Positions 1 to 6,715 of a stretch of 10,572 bases of DNA are shown piece by piece. The notes under the pieces were generated by a model. It saw only the letters and a program-made list of their open reading frames with translations, made no database searches and was not told the DNA's origin. The first letter of the stretch is position 1. Every line of letters begins with the position of its first letter. The stretch lies in NCBI GenBank assembly GCA_031267345.1, contig JAIRZG010000228.1, positions 1 through 10,572 of the forward strand, in the 5' to 3' direction. Origin of the DNA: Zoogloeaceae bacterium (GTDB taxonomy: Bacteria; Pseudomonadota; Gammaproteobacteria; Burkholderiales; Rhodocyclaceae). The position numbers and the translations under genes are program-made.

Positions 1-145
1 GAAGGGTTTGCAGATTTTGCAAAACGCGAGCAAATAGCCCTTGCGGGCGGCGGTGTGCGCCTGACGGCGCGGCGGGGGCGTCAAACTGAACGAATGTCGC
101 CGCGTCGTTGCGCGGTGGCTTTTCGTTGTGCGCGTTTGTGTGCAT
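1..145 (-). CDS. Possible 5' end of an unidentified gene (weak)
   Basis: From an ATG at 145 a minus-strand frame stays open to the window edge for 48 codons, starting MHTNAHNEKPPRNDAATF and continuing with Ala/Pro-rich sequence and then a more ordinary stretch ending near LFARVLQNLQTL. Third codon positions are fairly GC-rich, as in the neighbouring genes. Against it, a GGGCGGG run directly abuts the ATG and there is no properly spaced Shine-Dalgarno sequence. A terminator lies only a few bases upstream, and the frame is also open further upstream. I do not recognise a family. If real, it would begin just after the terminator at 153-183 and continue left out of the window. The alternative is that these 145 bases are non-coding, or hold the tail of a plus-strand gene whose frame closes at TAG 35-37. 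Confidence 0.2.
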   Translation of the reverse strand, partial: MHTNAHNEKPPRNDAATFVQFDAPAAPSGAHRRPQGLFARVLQNLQTL

Positions 146-152
146 CCCGCCC

Positions 153-183
153 AAAAAAACGGAGACCGCGGTCTCCATTTTTT
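153..183. terminator. Bidirectional Rho-independent terminator
   Basis: A perfect 16-base palindrome, GGAGACCGCGGTCTCC at 161-176, is preceded by seven A (153-159) and followed by six T (178-183). It folds as a strong GC-rich hairpin with a U-tract in either direction, the classic form of an intrinsic terminator that serves converging transcripts. It probably stops readthrough from the pilR side (minus strand) and from whatever lies left of the window (plus strand). It is 430 bases beyond the pilR stop, so it may be a backup to nearer hairpins. Confidence 0.75.
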
Positions 184-361
184 GTTGCCCTCATGATTCA
201 ACCACGCTACCACGCTATCGTTTCACGATCAGCAAGCGCGGAACGCCTGCTCAGTGTCCGCACAGAAGCTGCTGCGAGAAGACGTATTTTCGCCACACCC
301 GGACAGATCTGGGCAACTGCGCGAACGATGTGTAGGCAAAAGCCGCAGAGCAAGAAATGAG
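184..361. other. Gene-free spacer, nothing recognisable
   Basis: About 180 bases between the terminator and the hairpin cluster. Short frames cross it on both strands, but none has a credible ribosome binding site or recognisable motif, and some run straight through the adjacent hairpins. I looked for the end of a TnpB-type transposase (CxxC zinc ribbon, terminal DxNAA motif), because the neighbouring hairpins could suit such an element, and did not find one. Confidence 0.4.
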
Positions 362-489
362 CGACAGGCCTTCAGGCCTGTCGGTCTAACGTGTTTTGGA
401 AGAGGTTTCTCTCCCCTCCCAAAACGGTCGCCTGAAACCCCGCCCTTCAGGGCGGGGTAGGCTCCCACCGCCCTAAAGGGCGGGGTTTC
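362..489. repeat. Cluster of GC-rich inverted repeats; possible pilR terminator or element remnant
   Basis: Four hairpins follow each other. CGACAGGCC (362-370) and GGCCTGTCG (375-383) pair around TTCA. GTTTTGG (393-399) and CCAAAAC (419-425) pair around a purine/pyrimidine-rich interior that can extend the stem with mismatches. CCCCGCCC (438-445) and GGGCGGGG (450-457) pair around TTCA. CCGCCCT (468-474) and AGGGCGG (477-483) pair around AA. In addition, GAAACCCCGCCC (434-445) is a perfect 12-base inverted repeat of 478-489, so the last two hairpins can instead form one long stem. Read on the minus strand, the GC stem is followed by TTT, so this may terminate the pilR transcript. Stacked GC hairpins of this kind also occur at IS200/IS605-type element ends and in their associated RNAs, but no transposase sequence is present, so that origin is only a hypothesis. 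Confidence 0.6.
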
Positions 490-611
490 AACCGGAGTTG
501 GTTTTACGATGAAACGGGCAATCAGAAACGATCATCCCTGCAAATCCATCCCCCAAAGGCGCAGCTTTTGCGGATCGACTGTCCTCTGTTTGCTTATCCT
601 CTATCCTCCGA
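490..611. other. pilR 3' flank, no gene seen
   Basis: About 120 bases between the hairpin cluster and the pilR stop codon. A plus-strand frame starts at an ATG at 509, but it runs deep into pilR on the opposite strand and its product is low-complexity Arg/Gly/Pro past the first 40 residues, so I treat it as spurious. No U-tract terminator lies in this stretch itself. Confidence 0.4.
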
Positions 612-1961
612 TCATTCCATGTTCAGGCGATCCAGGCGGTAGCGCAGGGAGCGGAAGGAGACGCCGAGGACACGAGCGGCGGCGGTGCGGTTGCCTTTGG
701 TTTGTTCGAGCGCGGAGAGGATGGCGCTCTTTTCCACGCGATCGAGCAAGTCTTCCAGGGTTTCCGTGTTGGAAACCAGACCGTCTTCGCCCGCAGCGGT
801 GAGGTCGGGAAGGCGGGTGTCGCCCAGTTGCAGGTCGGCGGCGGTGATGGATGCGCCCGAACACAACGCCGTGGCGCGTTCCAGGATGTTTTCCAGTTCG
901 CGCACGTTGCCGGGGAAGGAATAGGTGGAAAGGTCACCCCAGGCGGAAGCGTCGAGTCGCGGCCCCGCGCCACCCGTCAGTCGCCGCATGATGGATTCGA
1001 CCAGCGCCGGAATATCCTCGCGCCGCTCACGCAGGGACGGTATGCGCAGTTCGATGACGTTGATGCGGTAATACAAATCCTGCCGGAAAACGCCCTTCTC
1101 CACGCAATCCCGCAGGTCTTTATGCGTAGCGCACATGATACGGACATCAACGGGTTCTTCGGTGGTGTTGCCCACCTTGCGCACCTTTTTTTCCTGAATG
1201 GCGCGTAATAATTTGACTTGCATCAAAAGCGGCAAATCCGCGACTTCATCAAGAAACAGCGTACCGCCCCGCGCCGCCTGAAAAAAGCCTTCACGGTCGC
1301 TGTCCGCGCCGGTGAACGCGCCTTTGCGGTAGCCAAAGAATTCACTTTCCATCAGGTTTTCGGGAATCGCGCCACAATTCACGGGTACAAAGGGCTGTTT
1401 GGCGCGTGTGCTTTGCGCGTGAATCTGCCGCGCCGCCAGTTCCTTGCCACTGCCGGATTCGCCGGAGATGTAGATCGGCGCCTGACTTTTCGCCAGCTTG
1501 GCAATCAGGGCGGAAACCTGCGCCATCGCGGGCGAGACGCCATTGATCATCGGGCTGTCGCCTTCCGCCTTGCCGACGTTTTCGTTGTCGGCGCAGTGCA
1601 ATGCGGATTTCACCAGCGTCCGTAGCTGTTCGAGGCTTACCGGCTTGGAAATGTAATCGAAAGCGCCGACTTTCAGGGCGGCAACCGCGTTTTCGGCGCT
1701 GCCATAGGCGGTAATGACCGCCACCGGCATATCCAGCGCGGATTCGCTGATATGCCGCACGATGTCAAGGCCATCGCCATCGGGCAGGCGCATGTCGGTA
1801 AGACAAAGCTGATAGCGTTTTTCCTTAAGCATCGCCAGCGCCTCGCCTACGGAGCCGACGCAATCGGCGTCCAATCCCATGCGCGCCAGCGTCAGTTCAA
1901 TGAGTTCGCGGATGTCGGCCTCATCGTCAATAACCAGAATGCGGTCCTCGGTACGTTTCAT
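612..1961 (-). CDS. pilR: Sigma-54-dependent response regulator PilR
   Basis: This 449-residue NtrC-type activator has all three expected domains. The receiver domain spans about 6-120, with acidic pocket D12/D13, phospho-acceptor D56 in LTDMRLPDGDG, T84 and K106. The AAA+ sigma-54 interaction domain spans about 136-365, with Walker A GESGSGKE (167-174), the sigma-54 contact loop GAFTGA (214-219), Walker B GGTLFLDE (232-239) and arginines R293/R299 in FRQDLYYRI. A Fis-type helix-turn-helix is at about 423-445. In the PilR family, phosphorylation by PilS drives hexamer formation and opens RNA polymerase-sigma-54 complexes at the pilA promoter. The start ATG overlaps the pilS stop (ATGA, 1958-1961) and has AAGGA at 1969-1973 as ribosome binding site. 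The specific name rests on pairing with a six-helix PilS-like kinase. Other NtrC-family regulators look similar, but the context favours PilR. All catalytic motifs are intact. Confidence 0.9.
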   Translation of the reverse strand: MKRTEDRILVIDDEADIRELIELTLARMGLDADCVGSVGEALAMLKEKRYQLCLTDMRLPDGDGLDIVRHISESALDMPVAVITAYGSAENAVAALKVGAFDYISKPVSLEQLRTLVKSALHCADNENVGKAEGDSPMINGVSPAMAQVSALIAKLAKSQAPIYISGESGSGKELAARQIHAQSTRAKQPFVPVNCGAIPENLMESEFFGYRKGAFTGADSDREGFFQAARGGTLFLDEVADLPLLMQVKLLRAIQEKKVRKVGNTTEEPVDVRIMCATHKDLRDCVEKGVFRQDLYYRINVIELRIPSLRERREDIPALVESIMRRLTGGAGPRLDASAWGDLSTYSFPGNVRELENILERATALCSGASITAADLQLGDTRLPDLTAAGEDGLVSNTETLEDLLDRVEKSAILSALEQTKGNRTAAARVLGVSFRSLRYRLDRLNME

Positions 1962-3610
1962 GCGTCTTTCCTTGTGGATGACATGACATCGCTTTTACCT
2001 TGCAAAAGAATAAAGTGTCCGCCCGGCCCTTCGCCTAGAGAGAGGCGCACCCCGTTCGCCGCGCACAGCTCGCGGGCGATGTGCAATCCCAGACCGATAC
2101 CACGCACCGATGTGGTGAAAAAAGGATCAAAAATCTGATTACGCGATTCGTGGGCAATGCCGGGGCCGTCGTCGAGGACGTGCAATTCTACGCCTTTGTC
2201 AAAATCCCTGGCTTTCAACTGCACCGCGCCCGGTTGACGGGAGGCGTAGCGCAGGGCGTTCATCACCAGATTCCATAACACCTGCCGCAATTGTTCGGGA
2301 TCGAAACGCAATTCCGCCTGTTCATCCGCCTGTGTCTGGATAACGCCTTCCTCCAGACCTTCTTGCGCTTGCAGGGCGCGGGCGAATTCTTCGAGATACT
2401 GCCGGATAAGCACACGTTCCACCGCCAGTTCGGGCTGCCTCGCCTGCTGACGTCCCAGCACCAGCACATCCTGAATGATGCGCTCCAAGCGCAGGGTATT
2501 GTCACGCACGATGCGGATAAGGCGCGTCTGCAAGGGTGGCGACGGCGTGTTGTCGGCTTCTTCCATGAACAGTTCGCTGGCGTGACTGATGGCCGCCAGC
2601 GGGTTGCGGATTTCATGCGCAATGCTGGCGGTCAGTTGACCGAGAGAAGCGAGTTTCATTTGTTGCGCGGCTTCCCGCAATTCGCCAAGGTCTTCGAGAA
2701 AAATGAGCGCCGCGTCATTACTGGCATGGGTCGGCACAAAACGCGCCGAAACTTCCCGTTCGCTGGCGCAGGAAAATTCCAGCGTGTCGCGCGCCGGACT
2801 CGCGCGCCAATCCTGATAGCCATACGCCAGCGCGGGCATAATGTCGGCAAGTGTCGCGCCTTCAAAATCGGCATACGCCAGAATACCGCGCGCCTGCGGA
2901 TTACTGTTCAGGATGCTGCCCGCGCCATCAACCACCAGCACGCCATCCTGCATACGGTCCATGATCTGTCGGCTGATCTCGATCTGGTCATCGCGCTCGA
3001 TGCTGCGCTGATGGGCAATGGCGGCATTGGAAAGGACGCGCTGCCGCAAAAGATGGGCGGAAATGGCGGTGGCGAAAAAGCCCAGGCTCAGAAATCCGGC
3101 CTGCGCCATGTATACGCTGCCGTGCGCAGGCATCATCAAGTCGGACAAAAATTCCGCCAGCAGGACGCAGACGCTGGAAATCGCCGCGTAAAACAACGCC
3201 AGCCGCCCCTGCGCCACCAGACTGGATCCGGCGACGGAGACCAGCAACAAGCCGCCCAGCCCGCTCCGCATCCCGCCCAGCGCAAACATGATGGCGCTGA
3301 TGCAAATGGCGTCTATCGCCGCCTGCAAAGTCACCTGAAAATAAAACAGCTTGCGCCAGGACAGCGAAAGATAAAGCCCCAGAATCATCAGGGCAATGTA
3401 GGTCGTTTCAATGCCAACGGCAATGTGGATATTGCCGCGCCCTGGCGAAATCAAAGGATCGCCCCAAGGCAGAAAGGACATGAGGCCGACCAGCAGCGCC
3501 TGAATGAACCGATAGACGTTGAAAACGCGAAAGGAGTTCCAGTATGGGTTTTTGTCGTCTTCCACAAAGAGCGAAAAGTAATGTTTGAGTCGATTGTTGC
3601 GGGCGTTCAT
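1958..3610 (-). CDS. pilS: Membrane sensor histidine kinase PilS
   Basis: A 550-residue kinase with the PilS layout. An N-terminal membrane domain (about 31-187) has roughly six hydrophobic helices and almost no periplasmic loop. A PAS-like segment follows at about 210-310. The catalytic module comes next: H-box ASIAHEIRNPL with phospho-accepting H332, N-box around N447/N451, G1 DDGPG (480-484), F-box FDPFFTT (494-500) and G2 GIGLGL (504-509). In this family the kinase phosphorylates PilR and responds to membrane pilin levels. The frame is open upstream to an ATG at 3706, but I chose the ATG at 3610: it has GAGGA at 3617-3621 at good spacing, it overlaps the previous gene by ATGA, and the extra 32 residues are Arg-rich and would sit inside that gene. 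The product begins MNARNNRLKHYFSLF. The stop overlaps pilR, so kinase and regulator are translated together. Confidence 0.9.
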   Translation of the reverse strand: MNARNNRLKHYFSLFVEDDKNPYWNSFRVFNVYRFIQALLVGLMSFLPWGDPLISPGRGNIHIAVGIETTYIALMILGLYLSLSWRKLFYFQVTLQAAIDAICISAIMFALGGMRSGLGGLLLVSVAGSSLVAQGRLALFYAAISSVCVLLAEFLSDLMMPAHGSVYMAQAGFLSLGFFATAISAHLLRQRVLSNAAIAHQRSIERDDQIEISRQIMDRMQDGVLVVDGAGSILNSNPQARGILAYADFEGATLADIMPALAYGYQDWRASPARDTLEFSCASEREVSARFVPTHASNDAALIFLEDLGELREAAQQMKLASLGQLTASIAHEIRNPLAAISHASELFMEEADNTPSPPLQTRLIRIVRDNTLRLERIIQDVLVLGRQQARQPELAVERVLIRQYLEEFARALQAQEGLEEGVIQTQADEQAELRFDPEQLRQVLWNLVMNALRYASRQPGAVQLKARDFDKGVELHVLDDGPGIAHESRNQIFDPFFTTSVRGIGLGLHIARELCAANGVRLSLGEGPGGHFILLQGKSDVMSSTRKDA

Positions 3611-3828
3611 GCGCTTTCCTCTTCTATCGCCCGATGTTCGGGGGAGCAGTAATAGCGTCCGCTTGCGGCGCGCAGCATTTCGCGCTCCGGCGCATAAACG
3701 CCGCAATGGGCGCAGACGAGCATTTTTTCGCCACCGTGTTCAGGCGGCGGCGGCGTTTTTATCCGCGCCGCAGGTCGCAGGAGGCGCCAGATAAGCCAGC
3801 CCAGAAACAGAATGAGCAGAAACTTCAT
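3607..3828 (-). CDS. Small PP0621-like membrane-anchored zinc-finger protein
   Basis: A 73-residue protein beginning MKFLLILFLGWLIWRLL, one hydrophobic segment at about 3-17 that is likely to anchor it in the inner membrane. A Pro-rich linker (25-29) leads to a compact C-terminal domain with C39, C42, C61 and H65 (CxxC, 18 residues, CxxxH), a plausible zinc site. Small proteins of this form are commonly found directly upstream of pilS in proteobacteria and are annotated as PP0621 family; their function is not known to me. It overlaps uvrD upstream (3825-3828) and pilS downstream (3607-3610) by ATGA. An upstream start at 3870 is possible in frame but would add 14 residues lying inside uvrD. 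The chosen start has only a weak Shine-Dalgarno (GGAA about ten bases away), so translation probably depends on ribosomes finishing uvrD. Confidence 0.8.
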   Translation of the reverse strand: MKFLLILFLGWLIWRLLRPAARIKTPPPPEHGGEKMLVCAHCGVYAPEREMLRAASGRYYCSPEHRAIEEESA

Positions 3829-6065
3829 GTTGATGCGGATTCCAGTTTGGCGTAAGCCAGCGCCAACCATTTTATGCCCGCGCTGCCAAAATTGACCTCT
3901 ACCCTGGCCTCCTCGCCGCTGCCTTTGGCGTCAATAATGACGCCAAAGCCAAATTTGGCGTGGCGCACATTCATCCCCAGCTTCAAGCCGCCGGGAAACT
4001 CCGGCGCGCCATCCACACGCTCGCGGGCGGCGGCAGGTGGACGTTTGAACGAAACAAAGCCTTCACGCCAGAAAGCGGCGTCCGAACGCGCGGATTTTTG
4101 CCGCGACAACAGTTTCAGGCATTCCGGCGGCAGTTCCACGAGGAATTGCGAAGGCATGGCGTAGCGCGTCTGACCGTGCAACATGCGGGTTTGCGCGGAA
4201 GAAAGATACAGCCGCTGGCGAGCGCGGGTGATGGCGACATACATCAGGCGACGTTCTTCTTCCAGTCCGCGCGCATCCGATATGGCGTTGTCGTGTGGGA
4301 ACAAACCCTGTTCCAGTCCGGTAATGAATACTACGTCGAATTCCAACCCCTTGGCCGCATGGACGGTCATCAGTTGCACCGCTTCCTCGCCCTCACCCGC
4401 CTGACGTTCGCCGGATTCCAGTGAAGCGTAGCCCAGAAAGGCCGGAAGCATCCCGCCCGACTCGTCGGCGTGGGTCGCTTCGTCGCTGCCCGCGAAAACG
4501 GCGGCGGCGTTGATGAGTTCATCCAGATTTTCCAGCCGCTCCTGCCCTTCCTTCTCGTTCTGGTAATGTCCGGCAAGACCGCTGTGTTCGATGACCTGCT
4601 CAATCTGCTCCGGCAGGGAAAGCGCAACAATTGCCGCGCGCAAACTTTCAATCAGCCGCACAAAGCCGCCTACGGTGACGGCGGCCTTGCCGGACAGCGA
4701 GGCGGCGGCGGTGTACAGGCTGGCGTTGATCTGGCGCGCGCTGGCCTGCAAGTTTTCCAGACTGCGCGCGCCAATGCCGCGCGTGGGAAAATTCACCACG
4801 CGCAAAAAGGCGGTATCGTCATCCGGATTGGCGATGAGACGCAGATAGGCGAGCGCGTGTTTGATTTCCTGTCGTTCAAAAAAGCGCAAGCCGCCATACA
4901 CCCGATAGGCGACGCCGCGCGAAAAAAGCTCGTGCTCCAGCACCCGCGACTGGGCGTTGGAGCGATACAGCACGGCAATCTGGCTGCGGCTTGACCCCTC
5001 TTCCACCAAAGCGCGCGCTTCATCAACCACAAACCCGGCTTCATCCTGATCGCTCGCCGCCTCATACACCCGAATCGGCTCGCCTGCGCCCGCGTCCGTC
5101 CACAATTCCTTGCCCAGCCGCTCGCGGTTATGCTGAATCAGCGCATTGGCGGCGGCGAGGATATGCCCGTGCGAACGGTAATTCTGCTCCAGCCGGATCA
5201 CCTGTTTTCCCGCAAATTCGCGCTCGAAATCGCGCATGTTGCCAACTTCCGCGCCCCGGAAAGCGTAGATGCTCTGGTCATCATCACCGACCGCGAACAT
5301 CGCTGCGCCGCCACCCGCCAGCAATTTGAGCCAGTCGTATTGCAGACGGTTGGTATCTTGAAACTCGTCGACCAGAATATGCTGAAAGCGTTGCTGGTAA
5401 TGCGTCCGCAACGGCGCATTGCGCGACAAAAGCTCAAAGGCGCGCAGCAGCAGTTCGGCAAAGTCCACCACGCCTTCGCGCTGGCACTGCGCCTCGTATT
5501 CCGCGTAAATTTCCGCCTTTTTGCGCGTAATGTCGTCCCAGGTCTCCACCTCACCCGCGCGCAGTCCCTTTTCCTTGTGCGCGTTGATGAAATACTGGAG
5601 TTCGCGCGGCGGATATTTTTCGTCGTCGATGTTCAGGGTTTTGCACAATCGCTTGATCGCCGCCAACTGGTCGGTCACATCGAGAATCTGAAAACTCTGC
5701 GGCAGATTCGCCTCGCGGTAATGCAGACGCAACAGGCGATGACAAAGGCCATGAAAAGTGCCAATCCACAAACTCCGCACATTCACCGCCGTCTGCGCCG
5801 CCAGACGGGTGGTCATCTCCCGCGCCGCCTTGTTGGTGAATGTGACCGCCAGAATTTCATGCGCCCGCGCCTGCCCGCCCGCCAACAGCCAGGCAATGCG
5901 GGTGGTCAATACACGGGTCTTGCCGCTGCCCGCGCCCGCCAGAATCAGGCCATGCGTCGGCGGCTGCGTCACCGGCAAGGCGACCGCGCGTTGCTGCGGC
6001 GCGTTCAGATCAGTCAGTGTCTTTGCAGACTGCGGTGTCCTTGCGGACGGCGCTTCGGCGGTCAT
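3825..6065 (-). CDS. uvrD: ATP-dependent DNA helicase UvrD (helicase II)
   Basis: A 746-residue SF1A 3'-5' helicase, close to the usual family length. Motifs run in order: Walker A AGAGSGKT (43-50), Ia VTFTNKAAREM (74-84), II VDEFQDTN (232-239), III GDDDQSIYAFRGA (260-272), IV LEQNYRS (292-298), V TVHAAKGLEFD (567-577) and VI with YVAITRARQRLYL (609-621). The C-terminal tail (about 690-746) contains GMNVRHAKFGFG and looks like the UvrD/PcrA Tudor-like RNA polymerase-binding domain, which separates it from Rep. Known family roles are displacing excised strands in nucleotide excision and mismatch repair and removing stalled RNA polymerase. It is the first gene of the four-gene overlapping run. 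The first 17 residues are a nonconserved extension and no clear Shine-Dalgarno precedes the ATG at 6065. No other ATG occurs until residue 84, so a GTG/TTG start slightly inside cannot be excluded. Confidence 0.93.
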   Translation of the reverse strand: MTAEAPSARTPQSAKTLTDLNAPQQRAVALPVTQPPTHGLILAGAGSGKTRVLTTRIAWLLAGGQARAHEILAVTFTNKAAREMTTRLAAQTAVNVRSLWIGTFHGLCHRLLRLHYREANLPQSFQILDVTDQLAAIKRLCKTLNIDDEKYPPRELQYFINAHKEKGLRAGEVETWDDITRKKAEIYAEYEAQCQREGVVDFAELLLRAFELLSRNAPLRTHYQQRFQHILVDEFQDTNRLQYDWLKLLAGGGAAMFAVGDDDQSIYAFRGAEVGNMRDFEREFAGKQVIRLEQNYRSHGHILAAANALIQHNRERLGKELWTDAGAGEPIRVYEAASDQDEAGFVVDEARALVEEGSSRSQIAVLYRSNAQSRVLEHELFSRGVAYRVYGGLRFFERQEIKHALAYLRLIANPDDDTAFLRVVNFPTRGIGARSLENLQASARQINASLYTAAASLSGKAAVTVGGFVRLIESLRAAIVALSLPEQIEQVIEHSGLAGHYQNEKEGQERLENLDELINAAAVFAGSDEATHADESGGMLPAFLGYASLESGERQAGEGEEAVQLMTVHAAKGLEFDVVFITGLEQGLFPHDNAISDARGLEEERRLMYVAITRARQRLYLSSAQTRMLHGQTRYAMPSQFLVELPPECLKLLSRQKSARSDAAFWREGFVSFKRPPAAARERVDGAPEFPGGLKLGMNVRHAKFGFGVIIDAKGSGEEARVEVNFGSAGIKWLALAYAKLESAST

Positions 6066-6150
6066 TCGTCAGCCATTCGGAAATCAGGATCGCCCGAATT
6101 TTCGCACGTTCGTGCCGCGCGGAAACAACAATCTGGGTTTGACGTGTAAC
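6066..6150 (-). promoter_or_regulatory. Probable uvrD leader and promoter region
   Basis: About 85 bases between the palindromic element and the uvrD start. It holds two small inverted repeats: ATTCGG (6075-6080) with CCGAAT (6094-6099), and GCACG (6104-6108) with CGTGC (6111-6115) separated by TT. Either could be an operator or a leader hairpin. I see no convincing -35/-10 pair. The first gene of the operon must be transcribed from here or by readthrough from the lipoprotein gene. The assignment as a control region is inference from position only. Confidence 0.3.
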
Positions 6151-6245
6151 GGGAAAACCAGAATCCGTCATTCCCTTTTGGAAACGCTGAAAATCCAGCG
6201 TTTGCCATTTCCTTGCAGCGGGAATATCGGTTTTTCAGGATTTTC
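6151..6245. repeat. Nested imperfect palindrome, REP/MITE-like
   Basis: A perfect core hairpin, AAACGCTG (6182-6189) and CAGCGTTT (6196-6203) around a six-base loop, sits inside ATTCCC (6170-6175) and GGGAAT (6220-6225). Outside these, 6151-6169 (gggaaaaccagaatccgtc) resembles the reverse complement of about 6226-6245, where gaaaatcc, gaaaaacc and cgat recur with small gaps. The whole is therefore a roughly 95-base gapped inverted repeat. It fills most of the gap between the lipoprotein stop and uvrD, and its right end touches the lipoprotein stop codon (6245-6247). The GTCATTCCC wording is typical of proteobacterial REP-type intergenic repeats, but the copy number in this genome is unknown. 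It may also act as a transcription terminator or mRNA-stabilising structure for the lipoprotein gene, although there is no long T run. Confidence 0.55.
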
Positions 6246-6715
6246 TAGCGCCCTGACCTGCCCCGACCACCCGATTGCGCGTCGCCGCGCCGATTTGCGC
6301 TGGAACGATTGGCGCTGGAACCTGCCCGATTCACGCCGGACGCTCTGGGCGCTTCCCTTACTCCCTGCCGCGAGGGAGCAGCAGAAGGCGTATTGTTGCG
6401 CGACGGGCTAGCCTCCGGTTTTGGCGCGTTCCCGCCGTGCAAGTTCTGGTGGTTTCGCGTCCACGCTCGCGGCTTTGCCCGCCCGCTTGCGCCATGCGGC
6501 GCGGAAAAACGCGGCAGGGAGGGATGCAGCGCATAACCGCTGCCATACCGATGACGCGGCGTGTGGTAGTACCCCATCGGGCGGTAGGTCTCAAACCAGT
6601 AATAACCGGGACCGCTGACCACAACATAGGGTTCACGGTAATCCGCGTACTCCGTATGGCGCGTCGCGCATCCCGACAATAACACCAGCATAAACAGCAT
6701 CGCTATCTTGTTCAT
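6245..6715 (-). CDS. Predicted lipoprotein of unknown function with Ser/Arg/Asn-rich tail
   Basis: A 156-residue product. The N-terminus MNKIAMLFMLVLLSGC is a short type II signal peptide with lipobox LSGC and lipidated cysteine at position 16, so the mature protein should be anchored in a membrane on the periplasmic side. The next 50 residues are Tyr-rich (YADY, GPGYYWFETY, GYYHTPRHRYGSGY). From about residue 70 the chain is low-complexity Ser, Arg, Asn, Ala, Pro and Gly, strongly basic and probably disordered. I do not recognise a family. The start at 6715 is favoured over 6757 because GGAGG lies six bases upstream of the ATG and the signal peptide begins there. It ends 179 bases before uvrD with a palindromic element between, so it is probably a separate transcription unit. 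A tandem duplication lies in its tail. The gene is intact. Confidence 0.7.
   Translation of the reverse strand: MNKIAMLFMLVLLSGCATRHTEYADYREPYVVVSGPGYYWFETYRPMGYYHTPRHRYGSGYALHPSLPRFSAPHGASGRAKPRAWTRNHQNLHGGNAPKPEASPSRNNTPSAAPSRQGVREAPRASGVNRAGSSANRSSANRRGDAQSGGRGRSGR
6292..6321. repeat. 15-base tandem duplication in the lipoprotein tail
   Basis: Two adjacent copies, GATTTGCGCTGGAAC (6292-6306) and GATTGGCGCTGGAAC (6307-6321), differ at one base. Because the unit is a multiple of three, it duplicates the peptide unit SSANR in the disordered C-terminal tail without shifting the frame. This is a recent slippage-type event in low-complexity sequence. Confidence 0.75.

Noticed and set aside
55..360. 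Plus-strand 101-codon frame near the left edge
   Set aside because: It reads straight through the strong terminator at 153-183 and is Arg-rich low-complexity without a ribosome binding site.
184..361. Remnant of a TnpB transposase next to the hairpin cluster
   Set aside because: I read both strands for CxxC zinc-ribbon and terminal DxNAA motifs and found none, so no transposase call is made.
434..489. CRISPR-like repeat
   Set aside because: GTTGAAACC-like wording and an inverted repeat are present, but there is only one inverted pair, no regularly spaced direct repeats and no cas genes.
2291..3652. Plus-strand 453-codon open frame opposite pilS
   Set aside because: It lies antisense to a gene with all histidine kinase motifs. 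Its product is a Gln/Arg/His-rich mix typical of the complement of GC-rich coding DNA, with no ribosome binding site.
3611..3706. Longer PilS starting at 3706
   Set aside because: The extra 32 residues are Arg/Leu-rich and lie inside the upstream gene. The ATG at 3610 has a good ribosome binding site and the same overlap geometry as the other junctions.
6104..6115. LexA-type SOS operator before uvrD
   Set aside because: GCACG-TT-CGTGC is a small inverted repeat but matches neither the CTG-N10-CAG nor the GAAC-N4-GTTC form.
5130..6149. Plus-strand 339-codon open frame opposite uvrD
   Set aside because: It is antisense to conserved helicase motifs, has no recognisable domain and runs past the uvrD start into the leader.
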